From CAVVDY01 sp963819645 (GTDB lineage Bacteria; Acidobacteriota; Terriglobia; Terriglobales; Acidobacteriaceae): 64,000 bases of DNA. The position numbers were made by a program, and so were the translations under genes. Where the stretch lies: contig CAWFWZ010000004.1 of assembly GCA_963819645.1 (NCBI GenBank), positions 516,082 through 580,081 on the forward strand, read 5' to 3'. The notes below the pieces were generated by a model. It searched no databases and was not told the DNA's origin. It was given only the letters and a program-made list of their open reading frames with translations. Below are positions 40,795-51,080 of the stretch, one piece after another. Within the stretch, counting starts at the first letter, position 1. Each line of letters starts with the position of its first letter.

Positions 40795-41001
40795 AGTGGC
40801 TGGTTGTTAGTAGTCAGAAGGAAGTTGCCGGTGACCAGTTGTTGGTCAAGATGTGAATAGTATTCGGCTCATATCAGAGCGGAGCTCGGAGCATTAGTTG
40901 ACTCGGCAACAGTTAACGAAGATTGAAACGTAAGCGTCGGGCCGCCACTGCCAACTATCAACCCTCTTTCCGGCAACTGGCACCCGATCACTGACAACTG
41001 C
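40795..41001. repeat. Imperfect inverted repeat between convergent genes
   Basis: GTTGGCAGTGGCTGGTTGTT (about 40791) and GAAGTTGCCGGTGACCAGTTG are mirrored by GCCACTGCCAACTATCAACC and CCGGCAACTGGCACCCGATC. The arms of about 60 bases are imperfect. Another member of the REP-like intergenic repeats. Confidence 0.6.
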
Positions 41002-41664
41002 CTATTCTTTCCCCGCTCCCACGTGATTGTGGTATTTCAGGCGGATCTCGTGCAGCTTGTCGAGGTGCTGGCCGCTGAGGGGCTGCTGGCGGCCCAGCAT
41101 GTGTGTGACCAGCGCGATCTTGGCGTAGTGTTCAACCGTTTCCATATTCATGAACGCGGTGAGCAGGTCCTGCCCGTATGTCACCACACCATGGTTGGCC
41201 ATGAGGATGGCCTGATGATCAGGAATCAGCGGGGCTAGCGCTTCCGCCAGTTCGTCAGTTCCCGGAGTACCGTAGCCGGCCAGCGGCACCGAGCCCAGCG
41301 TCACAACGATCTCCGAACATAGCGGTGTGTCGAGAGGAATACCAGCTGCGGCATAGCCGGTTGCGGTCGGAGGATGCGCGTGGACCACCGCGTTCACGTC
41401 CGGGCGAAGGTGGTAGATGAACAGATGCATCGCGATTTCGCTGGAAACTTCGCGCCGCCCATTGAGCTTTCGACCATGCTCATCGACGATGACCAGGTCG
41501 TCGGTCTCCATCATTCCCTTGCTCATGAGCGTGGGAGTGCACAGCACGCTTCCATCGTCTACGCGCACCGAAAGATTGCCGTCGGTTGCTGCCACCAGTC
41601 CATTCTGGTGCAGCATTTTGCCGAAGCGCACGATATCGTCGCGGTGCTGTTCTATCGTCTTCAC
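41002..41664 (-). CDS. Class II aldolase/adducin family protein
   Basis: 220 residues. RFGKMLHQNGLVAATDGNLSVR is the N-terminal signature, HAHPPTATGYAAAG carries two zinc-ligand His residues, and NHGVVTYGQDL the third. Family members cleave sugar phosphates such as fuculose-1-phosphate, or act in methylthioribose salvage. The closest functional guess is an L-fuculose-phosphate-type aldolase. No sugar gene is adjacent. Confidence 0.88.
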   Translation of the reverse strand: MKTIEQHRDDIVRFGKMLHQNGLVAATDGNLSVRVDDGSVLCTPTLMSKGMMETDDLVIVDEHGRKLNGRREVSSEIAMHLFIYHLRPDVNAVVHAHPPTATGYAAAGIPLDTPLCSEIVVTLGSVPLAGYGTPGTDELAEALAPLIPDHQAILMANHGVVTYGQDLLTAFMNMETVEHYAKIALVTHMLGRQQPLSGQHLDKLHEIRLKYHNHVGAGKE

Positions 41665-41788
41665 GCGTGCTTCCGAGGCCGCCCAAGCTGGCGCTTAAGC
41701 CTAATCCGCTTATCGTATCGCATCCGTCTGCCGGGGCAAAGTAGCTACCGCCTGCAACGCAAGCAGGAAGGTCGGGCATAATCGCTGT

Positions 41789-42898
41789 GTGCTGGTTTCC
41801 GATTTCGATTACCACCTTCCCGAAGAGCTGATTGCCAAGCAGCCGCTGCCCGATCGCGCCGCTGCCCGCATGCTGCATTGGCAGCGCCATGCTGCGGGAT
41901 TCGTGGATCGCAGCTTTCGCGACTTCCCCGACCTTCTGCGGCCAGACGATCTGCTGGTGCTAAACAACAGCCGCGTGCTACCCGCGCGCCTGTTTGGACA
42001 TCGCAGCGGTTCGCGGGCGCAGCCCGTGTCGGCGGGAAACCCAGCAGCGCGCGAGTTTCTGCGGGGCAACGTCGAAGTGCTGCTCACCAAACAGATCACT
42101 TCGTCGCCGCAGCAGTGGGAGGCTCTGGTCCATCCCGGCCGAAAGCTGAGAGTCGGCGAGCGTGTGTATTTCGGTGGACAGGCAGACGAGCAATCGCACG
42201 AACTTGCCGCGGAAATTGTCGACCGTGGAACGTTCGGTGAGCGGCGGCTGCGCTTCGATCTGGTCAGCGACTTTTTCGGCGTGCTGAACCGGATCGGGCA
42301 TATTCCTCTGCCTCCATATATTGATCGCCCTGACACCGCCACCGACCGCGAACAGTACCAGACGGTGTACGCTAAGCCGCCAGGCTCGGTGGCAGCTCCT
42401 ACCGCGGGCCTGCATTTCACGCCTGAGATTCTGGACCGCATTCGCACGCGGGGGATCGAAATTGCCGAAGTGACGCTGCACGTGGGTCTTGGAACTTTCC
42501 AGCCCGTGCGTGAGGAAGTGGTCGAAGCTAACAAGTTGCATCGCGAGTGGTACGAGATTTCAAGCGATGCCGCCGAGAGAATTCAAGCGGCACGCGATGC
42601 GGGGCGGCGCATTGTGGCCGTGGGCACAACCAGTGTTCGTACGCTGGAGTATGCGGCGCTTCACAATAAACATGGACGCATCGGATCGCAGAGCAGTGAA
42701 GCTGACATCTTCATCTACCCGGGATTTGAGTTTCGCGTGGTCGGCGCCATGCTAACCAATTTCCACCTGCCCAAGTCGACTCTCATGATGCTAGTCTCAG
42801 CTTTCGCCGGACGCGAGCGGACACTAGCAGCCTACGGACATGCCGTGCGAGAGAACTATAGGTTCTACTCCTATGGAGACTGCATGTTTATAGAGTGA
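41789..42898 (+). CDS. queA: S-adenosylmethionine:tRNA ribosyltransferase-isomerase
   Basis: 369 residues from GTG at 41789. SDFDYHLPEELIAKQPLPDR, DLLVLNNSRVLPARLFGHR, APTAGLHFTPEIL, EVTLHVGLGTFQPV and FHLPKSTLMMLVSAFAG are QueA signatures. It makes epoxyqueuosine on tRNA. Other queuosine genes are not in the window. Confidence 0.96.
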   Translation: MLVSDFDYHLPEELIAKQPLPDRAAARMLHWQRHAAGFVDRSFRDFPDLLRPDDLLVLNNSRVLPARLFGHRSGSRAQPVSAGNPAAREFLRGNVEVLLTKQITSSPQQWEALVHPGRKLRVGERVYFGGQADEQSHELAAEIVDRGTFGERRLRFDLVSDFFGVLNRIGHIPLPPYIDRPDTATDREQYQTVYAKPPGSVAAPTAGLHFTPEILDRIRTRGIEIAEVTLHVGLGTFQPVREEVVEANKLHREWYEISSDAAERIQAARDAGRRIVAVGTTSVRTLEYAALHNKHGRIGSQSSEADIFIYPGFEFRVVGAMLTNFHLPKSTLMMLVSAFAGRERTLAAYGHAVRENYRFYSYGDCMFIE

Positions 42899-42999
42899 AC
42901 CGTCCATCAAGCTACAATTTCAATTCTGTTCGTCACAATCGTGGAGCAAACGACTAGGGTGCGGTGTCTATCTCTGCAAGTTTCACAGCGGAGGCGACT

Positions 43000-43737
43000 A
43001 TGTTTGAAACTGCGCTGCTCGAATCCTCGGCCGAAATTCATCACCGAACGTCAATCTGGACTAAAGGATTGTCCTTCACTCTAGAGGCTTTTCTACTTGG
43101 CATAGCGGTTCTCGTACCGTTGCTCTATACCGAAGCGTTACCCAGGCAGGTACTCGATATTGTAGAACTGCCGGCTCCGCCACCATCGGCTCCTGCTCCG
43201 CGTAACCCGAGCGTTGTCTCGCATCCGGCAACTCGCAGAGAATTAAACGACGGCCGGGTGATGCTTCCGACTATGATTCCGCGCCGCATCAAGGAGATTC
43301 ATGACGAACCCGAAGACGATGCAGGTGCGAATGGCCACTTCACTGGAGTTGTGGGTGCGCCTCCGAGCGGCACTGCCAACCACACCATCGCCAGCTTGCT
43401 TGACGCTCTGCCACCAACAATGCCAAGAAGCGTGACGACACACAATGTCCGAGTATCGTCGGGAGTAGCTCAAGGTCTGCTCATTCACGAGGTCAGACCG
43501 CTGTATCCCGCGCTGGCCCGTAGCGCGCGCATTCAAGGCGCTGTCGTACTACAGGCGACAATCGGAAAAGACGGAACGATACAGAATCTCCATCTTCTCA
43601 GCGGACATCCCTTGCTGACGCAGGCCGCGATGGATGCCGTTCGGCAGTGGCGCTACCGGCCGTATCTGCTCAACAATGAGCCAGTCGAAGTGGACACCAC
43701 AATCCAGGTTAACTTCACGCTGGGCGGCGAAAGCTAG
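43000..43737 (+). CDS. tonB: Energy transducer TonB
   Basis: 245 residues from ATG at 43000 with GCGGAGGCG upstream. One N-terminal transmembrane helix (FTLEAFLLGIAVLVPLLY), a Pro-rich periplasmic spacer (APPPSAPAPRNPS) and a C-terminal TonB domain (GAVVLQATIGKDGTIQNLHL and AAMDAVRQWRYRPYLLN). It links inner-membrane proton force to receptors such as that at 38561. No exbB/exbD nearby. Confidence 0.9.
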   Translation: MFETALLESSAEIHHRTSIWTKGLSFTLEAFLLGIAVLVPLLYTEALPRQVLDIVELPAPPPSAPAPRNPSVVSHPATRRELNDGRVMLPTMIPRRIKEIHDEPEDDAGANGHFTGVVGAPPSGTANHTIASLLDALPPTMPRSVTTHNVRVSSGVAQGLLIHEVRPLYPALARSARIQGAVVLQATIGKDGTIQNLHLLSGHPLLTQAAMDAVRQWRYRPYLLNNEPVEVDTTIQVNFTLGGES

Positions 43738-43908
43738 GCCCATATGGCGAGGGATTTCGGCTTTGTTCCGAAGTCCTCCCGTCGGGGGACCGTGTAAATT
43801 AATGAACGCCAGAGGGTTGCCAGACTGGATAACCTGAGAGAGAGTGAATAGGCGGGAAAACAGACTATAATTTCGCTCAATCTCAAGCTGCAGGTTGCAA
43901 CTTTTGAA

Positions 43909-44508
43909 ATGAGCGCCACCCATAGACTGCTCAAGTTCGGTGTGTTCGAACTCAATCTCGACACTCAAGAACTGCGCAAATTCGGAACTGTCATCAAGCT
44001 GCGACCGCAGCCGTTTCGTCTGCTGGCTCTGTTGGCCAGCTGCGCCGGCCAGGTCGTCACCCGTGAAGAAATTCAGGAGCAGCTTTGGGGCGAAGATACC
44101 TACGTCGATTTTGAACACGGGATGAACAAGTGCGTGAAGCAGATCAGGACCGCACTCGGTGACGACGTCAACAAGCCGGTGTACATCGAGACGGTTCCTC
44201 GACAGGGATATCGTTTTCTCGTACCTGTCGTCGCCAAGACTGTGCTTGCGCCGGCAGCGCGCGTAAAGGAGTCGAGCTCAGGAATACCGGCGGACCTGGC
44301 GGAGATGATTCGTGCTCGTCTGGCGGCGCGAAAGAGTGGCGCTACGCAACCACCGGTCACAGCAGCAGTGACACCGGCGGAGGCCGCAGTGGCCGCCGAA
44401 CTCTCGGCCGTTCCACAGGCGCGCGATCGCGACTGGCGCTGGATTGCGATTGGAGCGGTGATTCTCGCTCTGTTCGTCGCGCTGGCTATTTATGGCTACC
44501 TGCGATGA
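43909..44508 (+). CDS. CadC-like membrane-anchored winged-helix regulator
   Basis: 199 residues. Residues about 8-105 form an OmpR/CadC winged helix (FGVFELNLDTQELRKFGTVI, RPQPFRLLALLASCAG, REEIQEQLWGEDTYVDFEHG, IETVPRQGYRFL). An Ala-rich linker leads to a single transmembrane helix (WRWIAIGAVILALFVALAIY) four residues from the end. Related Acidobacteriota regulators usually have a long periplasmic repeat domain after the helix; here only YLR remains, so it is naturally short or truncated. Confidence 0.82.
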   Translation: MSATHRLLKFGVFELNLDTQELRKFGTVIKLRPQPFRLLALLASCAGQVVTREEIQEQLWGEDTYVDFEHGMNKCVKQIRTALGDDVNKPVYIETVPRQGYRFLVPVVAKTVLAPAARVKESSSGIPADLAEMIRARLAARKSGATQPPVTAAVTPAEAAVAAELSAVPQARDRDWRWIAIGAVILALFVALAIYGYLR

Positions 44509-44675
44509 CGTGGCACCATCTCCACGCTGGCAGGTCGCAGTAAAGATCAGGGCGCCTATTCTTCCAGGTGCCCGACAGACTTGCTAAAATAGTCAACATC
44601 CCACAACAGCGCTTGTTCTCTGCGACTGGGACAAATAAATCATTGAGCTATGGCTTTTCAAAACCCGGAAGTGCA

Positions 44676-45584
44676 ATGAACGAGATCTCAGAATTATCTG
44701 ACCTTGATCTTCTTGAGGCGGAGAGCATACATATCCTGCGCGAAGTTGCGGCTGAGTTCCGCAAGCCCGTGATGCTGTATTCCGTGGGCAAGGATTCGTC
44801 GGTGATGCTGCGTCTCTCCCTTAAGGCCTTTGCTCCTGGCAAAATACCTTTCCCCCTGCTTCATGTGGATACTACTTACAAATTTCCTGAGATGATCAGC
44901 TTCAGGGACGAAGTATGCCGGGAGCTCGGACTGAGGCTAATTGTCGGGACGAATCACGAAGCCATCAAGAGTGGCACAAGTCCGTTTCGCGTCGGTACTG
45001 CCAGGTGTTGTCAATTGCTGAAGACGCAGGCCCTGCTCGATTCTCTCACCAGTTACGGTGCCGATGCTGCGATAGGTGGGGCTCGACGTGACGAAGAAAA
45101 ATCGAGGGCAAAGGAGAGAGTATTTTCCTACAGAGATAGTTACGGGCAGTGGGATCCTAAGAATCAGCGGCCAGAATTATGGAATTTATATAATGCTCGC
45201 GTCGAAACTGGACAGAGTATTCGTATCTTCCCGCTGTCAAACTGGACCGAGCTTGACGTTTGGCGCTATATCGAGCGGGAGAATATCAAGGTTGTTCCAC
45301 TCTATTTTGCCAAACGGCGCCAGGTTATTGCTCGGGGAGAACTACTGATCCCGATTTACCATGACATACAAGCTATGCCCGGAGACGAGTACATAACTGT
45401 GTCATGCCGAATGCGCTCTCTCGGCTGCACATACTGTAGCGGTGCAATCCGTTCCACCGCAGATACTGTCCCCAGGATCATTGAAGAACTGGCAGGCTTT
45501 CGCCGTTCGGAACGCGAAAATCGCCTCATCGACCATGACCAGGAAGGGTCCATGGAGTTGAAGAAGGCAGAGGGGTACTTTTGA
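44676..45584 (+). CDS. cysD: Sulfate adenylyltransferase subunit 2
   Basis: 302 residues from ATG at 44676. YSVGKDSSVMLRLSLKAF is the PP-loop, followed by PLLHVDTTYKFPEM, GGARRDEEKSRAKERVFSYR and FPLSNWTELDVWRYIE. It activates sulfate to APS with CysN. It overlaps cysNC by four bases. Base composition is more AT-rich than adjacent genes, with codons such as ATA and TTA used freely. Confidence 0.95.
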   Translation: MNEISELSDLDLLEAESIHILREVAAEFRKPVMLYSVGKDSSVMLRLSLKAFAPGKIPFPLLHVDTTYKFPEMISFRDEVCRELGLRLIVGTNHEAIKSGTSPFRVGTARCCQLLKTQALLDSLTSYGADAAIGGARRDEEKSRAKERVFSYRDSYGQWDPKNQRPELWNLYNARVETGQSIRIFPLSNWTELDVWRYIERENIKVVPLYFAKRRQVIARGELLIPIYHDIQAMPGDEYITVSCRMRSLGCTYCSGAIRSTADTVPRIIEELAGFRRSERENRLIDHDQEGSMELKKAEGYF

Positions 45585-47404
45585 GTCAGGTCGTTGAAGC
45601 GACTCCCGATTTATTACGCTTTCTGGTGGCGGGTAGCGTCGACGATGGCAAGTCGACCCTTATAGGCAGGCTACTCTACGATCTGAACGCCATTCATGAA
45701 GACCATCTGGTATCCATCGCTAAAGCGTCTCATGGCCGTGAATCGGGACTAGATCTTTCTCTGGTAACCGATGGTCTGCGGGCGGAACGGGAACAAGGCA
45801 TAACCATCGATGTAGCTTATCGATACTTTTCGACGCCGCGTCGCAAGTTCATCATCGCAGACTGTCCGGGCCATGAGCAGTACACCCGCAACATGGCGAC
45901 AGGCGCATCTACTGCTGAAGTAATGGTTCTTTTGCTTGATGCTACTAAGGGAGTACTGTCGCAAACCCGGCGTCATGCACACATTGCATCGCTGCTGCAA
46001 ATTCCTCATGTAATTGCCGCAATTAATAAGATGGATTTAGTCAATTTCGACCAGGCCATCTATGGAAAGACATGCGACGAACTACATGCCATGATGGCCG
46101 CTCTTGGGTTTGAGAGTGTCCACTGTATCCCCGTTAGCGCGCTGGAAGGCGATAATGTTGTCAATACAAGTCCTCGGATGAGTTGGTATCGCGGTATGAG
46201 CTTGCTCCATGCTCTGGAAGAGAGCCCCGTACTGCGCCTGATTGAGAAACGGCCGTTTCGTCTCCCTGTCCAACTGGTCGTCAGGTCGCAGACCTCAAGG
46301 CACTATGCGGGTCAGATCGCCTCCGGCAAGATTCGAACTGGACAGGAACTTATAGTAATGTCCAGTTCGACACGCGTGCACGTCGATAGTATCCGCATAG
46401 GAGAGCAGAGCGTATCGGAAGCCTTTACACCATCGTCAATATCTGTCTCCCTAACCGAAGATACTGAAGTCGCGCGCGGCGATATGTTAGTCGACAAGGC
46501 AGAGCCAGCGACTGCGGCTCGGCGAATCGCTGCAACCTTAGTCTGGTTGTCCAGCCGTCCCTTACTACCGGATGGACGATATCTCATAAAGCACACCTCC
46601 AGAACTGTAGGCGGATCTATCACCGGCATCAATGGCCGCGTGGATATTGATAGCTTTCAGAAAATACAGGCTTCCGAACTCCAATTGAATGATATTGGCG
46701 ACGTTGAAATCGAACTGCGCCAGCCTATTTTCTGTGATGCTTACAGCGCAAATCGCAATACCGGCAGCTTCATTCTTATCGATCCAACCGACAATTGCAC
46801 CGCCGCGGCTGGAATGATCTCGCACATTCACCCAGACACTTCCTGGGACAAACATCATGAATCAGAAGAAGGAGCCATTGTCTGGTTTACAGGACTGAGT
46901 GGTGCGGGTAAAAGCACCATCGCTCGCGAAGTCTATAACGAGCTCTGGGCGCGAGGCATTAAAGTCGAACTTCTGGACGGCGACGATATCCGTAAGGACC
47001 TGAACAAAGACCTGGGCTTTAGCCAGCAAGATCGCTCCGAAAACATACGACGCATTGCTGTTATTGCCGCCTTGCTGGCGCGCAACGGCGTTGTAGCTCT
47101 GGTTTCGGCAATTTCTCCATACCGTTCAGGAAGGGAAGAGGCGCGAAGACGCTTTCCGAACTTCCTGGAAGTATTCGTCAACGCTCCGCTCTCGGTTTGC
47201 GAAGAGCGCGATACAAAAGGACTCTATCGCAAGGCTCGCAAAGGTCTCATTCCCAGCTTTACTGGAATCGACCATCCCTACGAACGACCTATCTCTCCCG
47301 AAATCGAATGCCGAACGCACGAAGAATCGCTCACCGAATGCACTCACAAGGTTCTCAGCGCTTTGCTGGATCGCCGGGCGCCGGCGAAGTCTTCCACCGT
47401 CTAA
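45581..47404 (+). CDS. cysNC: Bifunctional CysN/CysC: sulfate adenylyltransferase subunit 1 and APS kinase
   Basis: 607 residues from TTG at 45581. CysN: GTP motifs GSVDDGKSTLIGR, DGLRAEREQGITIDVAYRYF, IIADCPGHEQYT and NKMDLV. CysC from about residue 430: WFTGLSGAGKSTIAREVYNE (P-loop), DGDDIRKDLNKDLGFS, GLIPSFTGIDHPYE. Together with CysD it makes PAPS from sulfate and ATP. No reductase (cysH) is adjacent, so PAPS could serve sulfotransferases as well as assimilation. AT-rich like cysD. Confidence 0.95.
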   Translation: MSQVVEATPDLLRFLVAGSVDDGKSTLIGRLLYDLNAIHEDHLVSIAKASHGRESGLDLSLVTDGLRAEREQGITIDVAYRYFSTPRRKFIIADCPGHEQYTRNMATGASTAEVMVLLLDATKGVLSQTRRHAHIASLLQIPHVIAAINKMDLVNFDQAIYGKTCDELHAMMAALGFESVHCIPVSALEGDNVVNTSPRMSWYRGMSLLHALEESPVLRLIEKRPFRLPVQLVVRSQTSRHYAGQIASGKIRTGQELIVMSSSTRVHVDSIRIGEQSVSEAFTPSSISVSLTEDTEVARGDMLVDKAEPATAARRIAATLVWLSSRPLLPDGRYLIKHTSRTVGGSITGINGRVDIDSFQKIQASELQLNDIGDVEIELRQPIFCDAYSANRNTGSFILIDPTDNCTAAAGMISHIHPDTSWDKHHESEEGAIVWFTGLSGAGKSTIAREVYNELWARGIKVELLDGDDIRKDLNKDLGFSQQDRSENIRRIAVIAALLARNGVVALVSAISPYRSGREEARRRFPNFLEVFVNAPLSVCEERDTKGLYRKARKGLIPSFTGIDHPYERPISPEIECRTHEESLTECTHKVLSALLDRRAPAKSSTV

Positions 47405-47489
47405 GCTTAAGGCTCGACGCAGCTAGACCCTTCGACAATAGTTCTTTCCCCTACAATATCCGCACCTACTCATACGTCTACAGCATTGC

Positions 47490-48074
47490 ATGACGCAATA
47501 CGCGAACCTGGAGCGCATGGCACTCGAACCGGACCAGCGCATCACCGACGTGGTCAAGCGCGAGCAGTCGCGCCTCGGCAACTTCATCCGCCGTCGCGTA
47601 CCCGATCCGGGCGATGCGGAAGACATTCTCCAGGACGTCTTCTACGCGCTGGTCGAGACGAACCGCTTGCTCATGCCCATCGAGCACGTCACGGGATGGC
47701 TGTTCACCACGGCGCGCAATCGCATCACCGACTTCTTCCGCAAGAAGAGGCCTGAGCGATTCAGCGATCTGAGCACGTCCGATGACGAAGGTGATTCGTT
47801 CGCATTCGAGGACTTGCTGCCTTCCGCCGACGCTGGACCCGAAGAGCTGTATGCGCGTAGCGCAATGCTCGACGAACTGGAAGACGCGCTCGACGAGTTG
47901 CCCGAAGAACAGCGTGAGGTGTTCGTCGCACACGAGTTCGAAGGACGCAGCTTTAAGGAACTTGCCGCTGAAACCGGCGTGAACGTGAACACGCTGCTGG
48001 CGCGCAAACGTTACGCAGTTCTGCATCTGCGCAAGCGATTGCAGGACATCTACGACGAATTTCTGGAGAGGTAG
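47490..48074 (+). CDS. ECF-type RNA polymerase sigma factor
   Basis: 194 residues. Region 2: LGNFIRRRVPDPGDAEDILQDVFY and GWLFTTARNRITDFFRKKRP. Region 4: LDELPEEQREVFVAHEFEGR and FKELAAETGVNVNTLLARKR. No region 3. It precedes a small membrane protein by 7 bp, which probably acts with it. Confidence 0.9.
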   Translation: MTQYANLERMALEPDQRITDVVKREQSRLGNFIRRRVPDPGDAEDILQDVFYALVETNRLLMPIEHVTGWLFTTARNRITDFFRKKRPERFSDLSTSDDEGDSFAFEDLLPSADAGPEELYARSAMLDELEDALDELPEEQREVFVAHEFEGRSFKELAAETGVNVNTLLARKRYAVLHLRKRLQDIYDEFLER

Positions 48075-48081
48075 GACTGAC

Positions 48082-48442
48082 ATGAGAAGGAAGAAATGGT
48101 TTTTTATTGTTCCCGCGGCGATTGTCGGCATTGCACTGTTCCTGTTCATTGGCGGCGAAGTAGTGAAGCTGCTGTGGAACTGGTTGCTGCCTCCGCTGTT
48201 CGGCTGGCGCACCATCACTTTCTGGCAGGCCTTCGCACTCCTCGCGCTCTGCCGCATTCTGTTCGGCCATCATGGCTGGCGCAATCATGGCTCCGGGCGA
48301 CGTCTCATGCGCGACCGTATGAGTGAGCGCTGGCAGCACATGACGCCCGAGCAGCGCGAGCGCATGCGCGAGCCGCTGGAAGATGGCCTGCGGCTGGGAG
48401 CCTCCGGCGCCCGAAGCGCCGACCGCCGAAGGCGTGAAGTAG
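48082..48442 (+). CDS. Small membrane protein downstream of ECF sigma, frameshifted
   Basis: About 119 residues. FFIVPAAIVGIALFLFIGGEV and ITFWQAFALLALCRILFG are two transmembrane helices, followed by SERWQHMTPEQRERMRE, a charged amphipathic tail. One extra C near 48376 must be removed; then it reads RERWKMACGWEPPAPEAPTA and stops at 48440. This gene pair recurs in soil bacteria; it may be an anti-sigma-like partner. Confidence 0.65.
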
Positions 48443-48578
48443 TCCGCGCAAACTGACTACAGCGGCTCGCGCAAAATTGTAGCCATGAGCCAGCGGTCGT
48501 CGAATCAGTAACTAAACTCTTGTCGCGCTCGGCAAGCTTTTGTGCGAAGCTCTTCCGGGCACGAACAAGGGGAACCGG

Positions 48579-50027
48579 ATGGCCGCCACCAACGCGCAAG
48601 CTTTAGCAACCTCAAATCAACCTCTCAGCAAGGCGACGATTCTTGGCATGATTGCCATGGGCGTCGCCGTTCTGGTGGTCGCCAACGACTTCACTGCGCT
48701 CTCCGTCGCGCTGCCCGCCATCGAGCGCGATCTGCACACCGACGTCACCACCGTGCAGTGGGTGATCAACGGCTACGCCATGGTCTTCGGCGTGCTCATC
48801 GTCACCGGAGGCCGCCTGGCCGACATGTTCGGACGCAGGCGCATCTTCATGCTCGGCGCAACGCTCTTCGCCGGCGTTCTCCGTCATCGGCGGATTCGCT
48901 CCCAACGTCTGGGTGCTGCTGGCCTGCCGCTTCCTGATGGGCATTGGCGGCGCGATGATGTGGCCCGCCATCCTCGGCATGACCTACGGACTGTTGCCGC
49001 CGAGCAAAGCCGGGCTCGCCGGCGGCGTCATTCTGGGCGCAGCCGGATTCGGCAACGCGGTCGGTCCGCTGCTCGGCGGCCTGCTCACCGACAGCGTGGG
49101 ATGGCGCTGGATCTTCTTCGTCAACCTGCCCGTCGCCGCCATCGGCCATCGCGATCACCCTGCTGGTGGTGCCGCGCGATGTCGAAACCAAGCATCGGGC
49201 AAGCATCGACTATCTCGGCACCGCGGTGCTCTCCATCGGATTGCTCGCGCTGCTGCTCGCACTCGATTGGGCACTCGACCTCGGCTGGACCGCGCCCTCA
49301 TCATCGCTCTTGTTCGTCCTCGCGGCCGTCGCGCTGGTCGGCATTCCTGTTCATCGAGCGTCGCGCCGGCGATCAGCGCTCTGGTCCCCGATCGCGTGCT
49401 GGCAGAATCGCAGCTTTCTCGCCGCCGGAATCGCCACCCTGCTGGCCTCGGCCATCTTCTTCGCCGCGCTGCTCTATCTGCCGCAGTTCATGTCGAAGAA
49501 TCTCGGCTTCACCGCCATGGGATCGGGCGCAGGACTGCTGCCCATGATGGGCACGTTCATGGTGACCTCGTTCATCGCCGGCCGGCTGTATGAACGTCTC
49601 GGGCCGAAGCTCATCGTCACCCTCGGCGCGCTACTGCTCGGCGCGGGCATGATTCTTCTGTCGTCCATCTCCGGCCACCACGACCTACGACCACCTCATC
49701 CCGGGAATGGTCGTGCTCGGCATCGGCGTCGGATTGTTCTATTCGTCGGTGACGACGGCGGCCATCACCGCGCTCGATCCGTCCGAAGCCAGCCTGGCCG
49801 GCGCAATCGTTTATATGTTCCAGATTGCGGGCGGATCGATTGGCGTCGGCTTCAACACCGCCATCGTCGTCTCCGCGTCGTCGATGCCGGCAGGAATTCA
49901 CACTGCGTTTCTCGTGGACGGCATCCTGGCCATGTGCAGCGCGGCGGTAGCGATCTTTTTCGTCGGCGGAACGGTCGACGTGGAGCGCCTGCGGGAGCTT
50001 CGGCATCACCATCGGGCACATGCGTAA
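48579..50027 (+). CDS. MFS transporter, DHA2 (EmrB/QacA) family, frameshifted
   Basis: About 480 residues with 14 predicted membrane helices. DFTALSVALPAIERDLH, QWVINGYAMVFGVLIVTGGR, LADMFGRRRIFMLGA and FLMGIGGAMMWPAILGMTYG fit DHA2 drug/H+ antiporters. At least six one-base insertions (near 48884, 49149, 49344, 49385, 49410 and 49690) break the frame, and each can be removed to give a continuous protein ending VERLRELRHHHRAHA. Probable multidrug exporter. Confidence 0.82.
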
Positions 50028-50778
50028 GGCGGCGTTTTGGGTAGCTACGTCCGATAACGCGAGAACTCTGAAAAAACTAAATTGCGAATCTTTGTTATCA
50101 ACGGTTTAGGCAACATTTATCACCTAAAATCTTGATTCCAGAGAAGTTGCACGCAAAATCTTGAGCGACAGAGAGTTACAGTACGCAATTGCACCATAAA
50201 ATGTGCAATATTTGGCGCCTATCTTAGGTGGCACCGACCACCCTGACATGTCATAGATGACGTCTGATACGGAACGTCTGACACCTGACATCGGGCACCT
50301 GATACCAACTTGTCAAAGACCCTTCACGCCGCGTTGGGACCGTCCGAAGCGCAGCGAAGACACGAATTCCGTGTCCTCAAGCGCACCGTAGCAGGCGACA
50401 ATCGGTTGCGCAAGTTACGAAAGTACAGGTACTAGTTCGTTAACGGTAATTGCAGGAGCGGGGCGGGTTCGGCGCGTGGATGCCGGGGTGATCTTCGGCT
50501 TTGTATCAGGGCAAGACTTTTACAGGCTACGGAAAAAACTCTGCCGTGCGCCGTTTTGAAGGGGCGCAGCTTTAGCTGCGCCATAAAAGTCCTGTGTTTT
50601 TGTCATCCCGAACCTCTTAGAGGTGAGGGATCTGCTGTTTTTTCCACTGCGAAGAGTCTTTCCGTAGCCTGTTTGAGTCGTGCCGAATCGAGGCATAAGA
50701 ACGGTCGGGCTTCAGCCCCTGCGAAGCCAGCGGCTAAAGTCCCAAAGAAATTTGATACGAATTGGCCGGGCGTGGTTA
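50028..50778. other. Long intergenic region with dispersed repeats
   Basis: 751 bp, AT-richer around 50080-50220. It contains CTGACACCTGACATCGGGCA at about 50279 and TTTGTCATCCCGAACCTCTT...GGGATCTGCTGTTTTT at 50599-50643, members of two repeat families, and GGCTTCAGCCCCTGCG near 50709. No convincing gene or RNA is seen. Confidence 0.5.
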
Positions 50779-50946
50779 ATGAGCATAGCTAAGTGGTTCA
50801 CGGAACGAATTGACGAGTTTGCCGCCGAACATCCGGGCACGCCCAAGCCAGTCGTCTATCGACTACCCGACGCTCCCCACTATTTTTGTCTGAACGATCA
50901 GGCGATGGTGGTCCTGGCCATGCGGGAGTTTCTGCTGGGGAAGTAG
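50779..50946 (+). CDS. Small hypothetical protein
   Basis: 55 residues from ATG at 50779. Soluble, with AKWFTERIDEFAAEHPG and PHYFCLNDQAMVVLAMREF. Codon use and reasonable hydrophobic pattern make it plausible. No ribosome-binding site stands out. It lies upstream of the three-Cys cassette and might belong to it. Confidence 0.4.
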   Translation: MSIAKWFTERIDEFAAEHPGTPKPVVYRLPDAPHYFCLNDQAMVVLAMREFLLGK

Positions 50947-51080
50947 GATGGGAAGCGCCAAGGACCATTGCTCTGCGACACATTGCGTTGAATTTTCGGA
51001 CTCCCAATCGGAAACGAGTGGAACAAGCCACTAGGATTAGATGCTGACTCATCGTATGCTTGTTACATTTAGGAGTGCCT

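Noticed and set aside
50556..50792. Frame in the repeat-rich region
   Set aside because: It translates dispersed repeat sequence.
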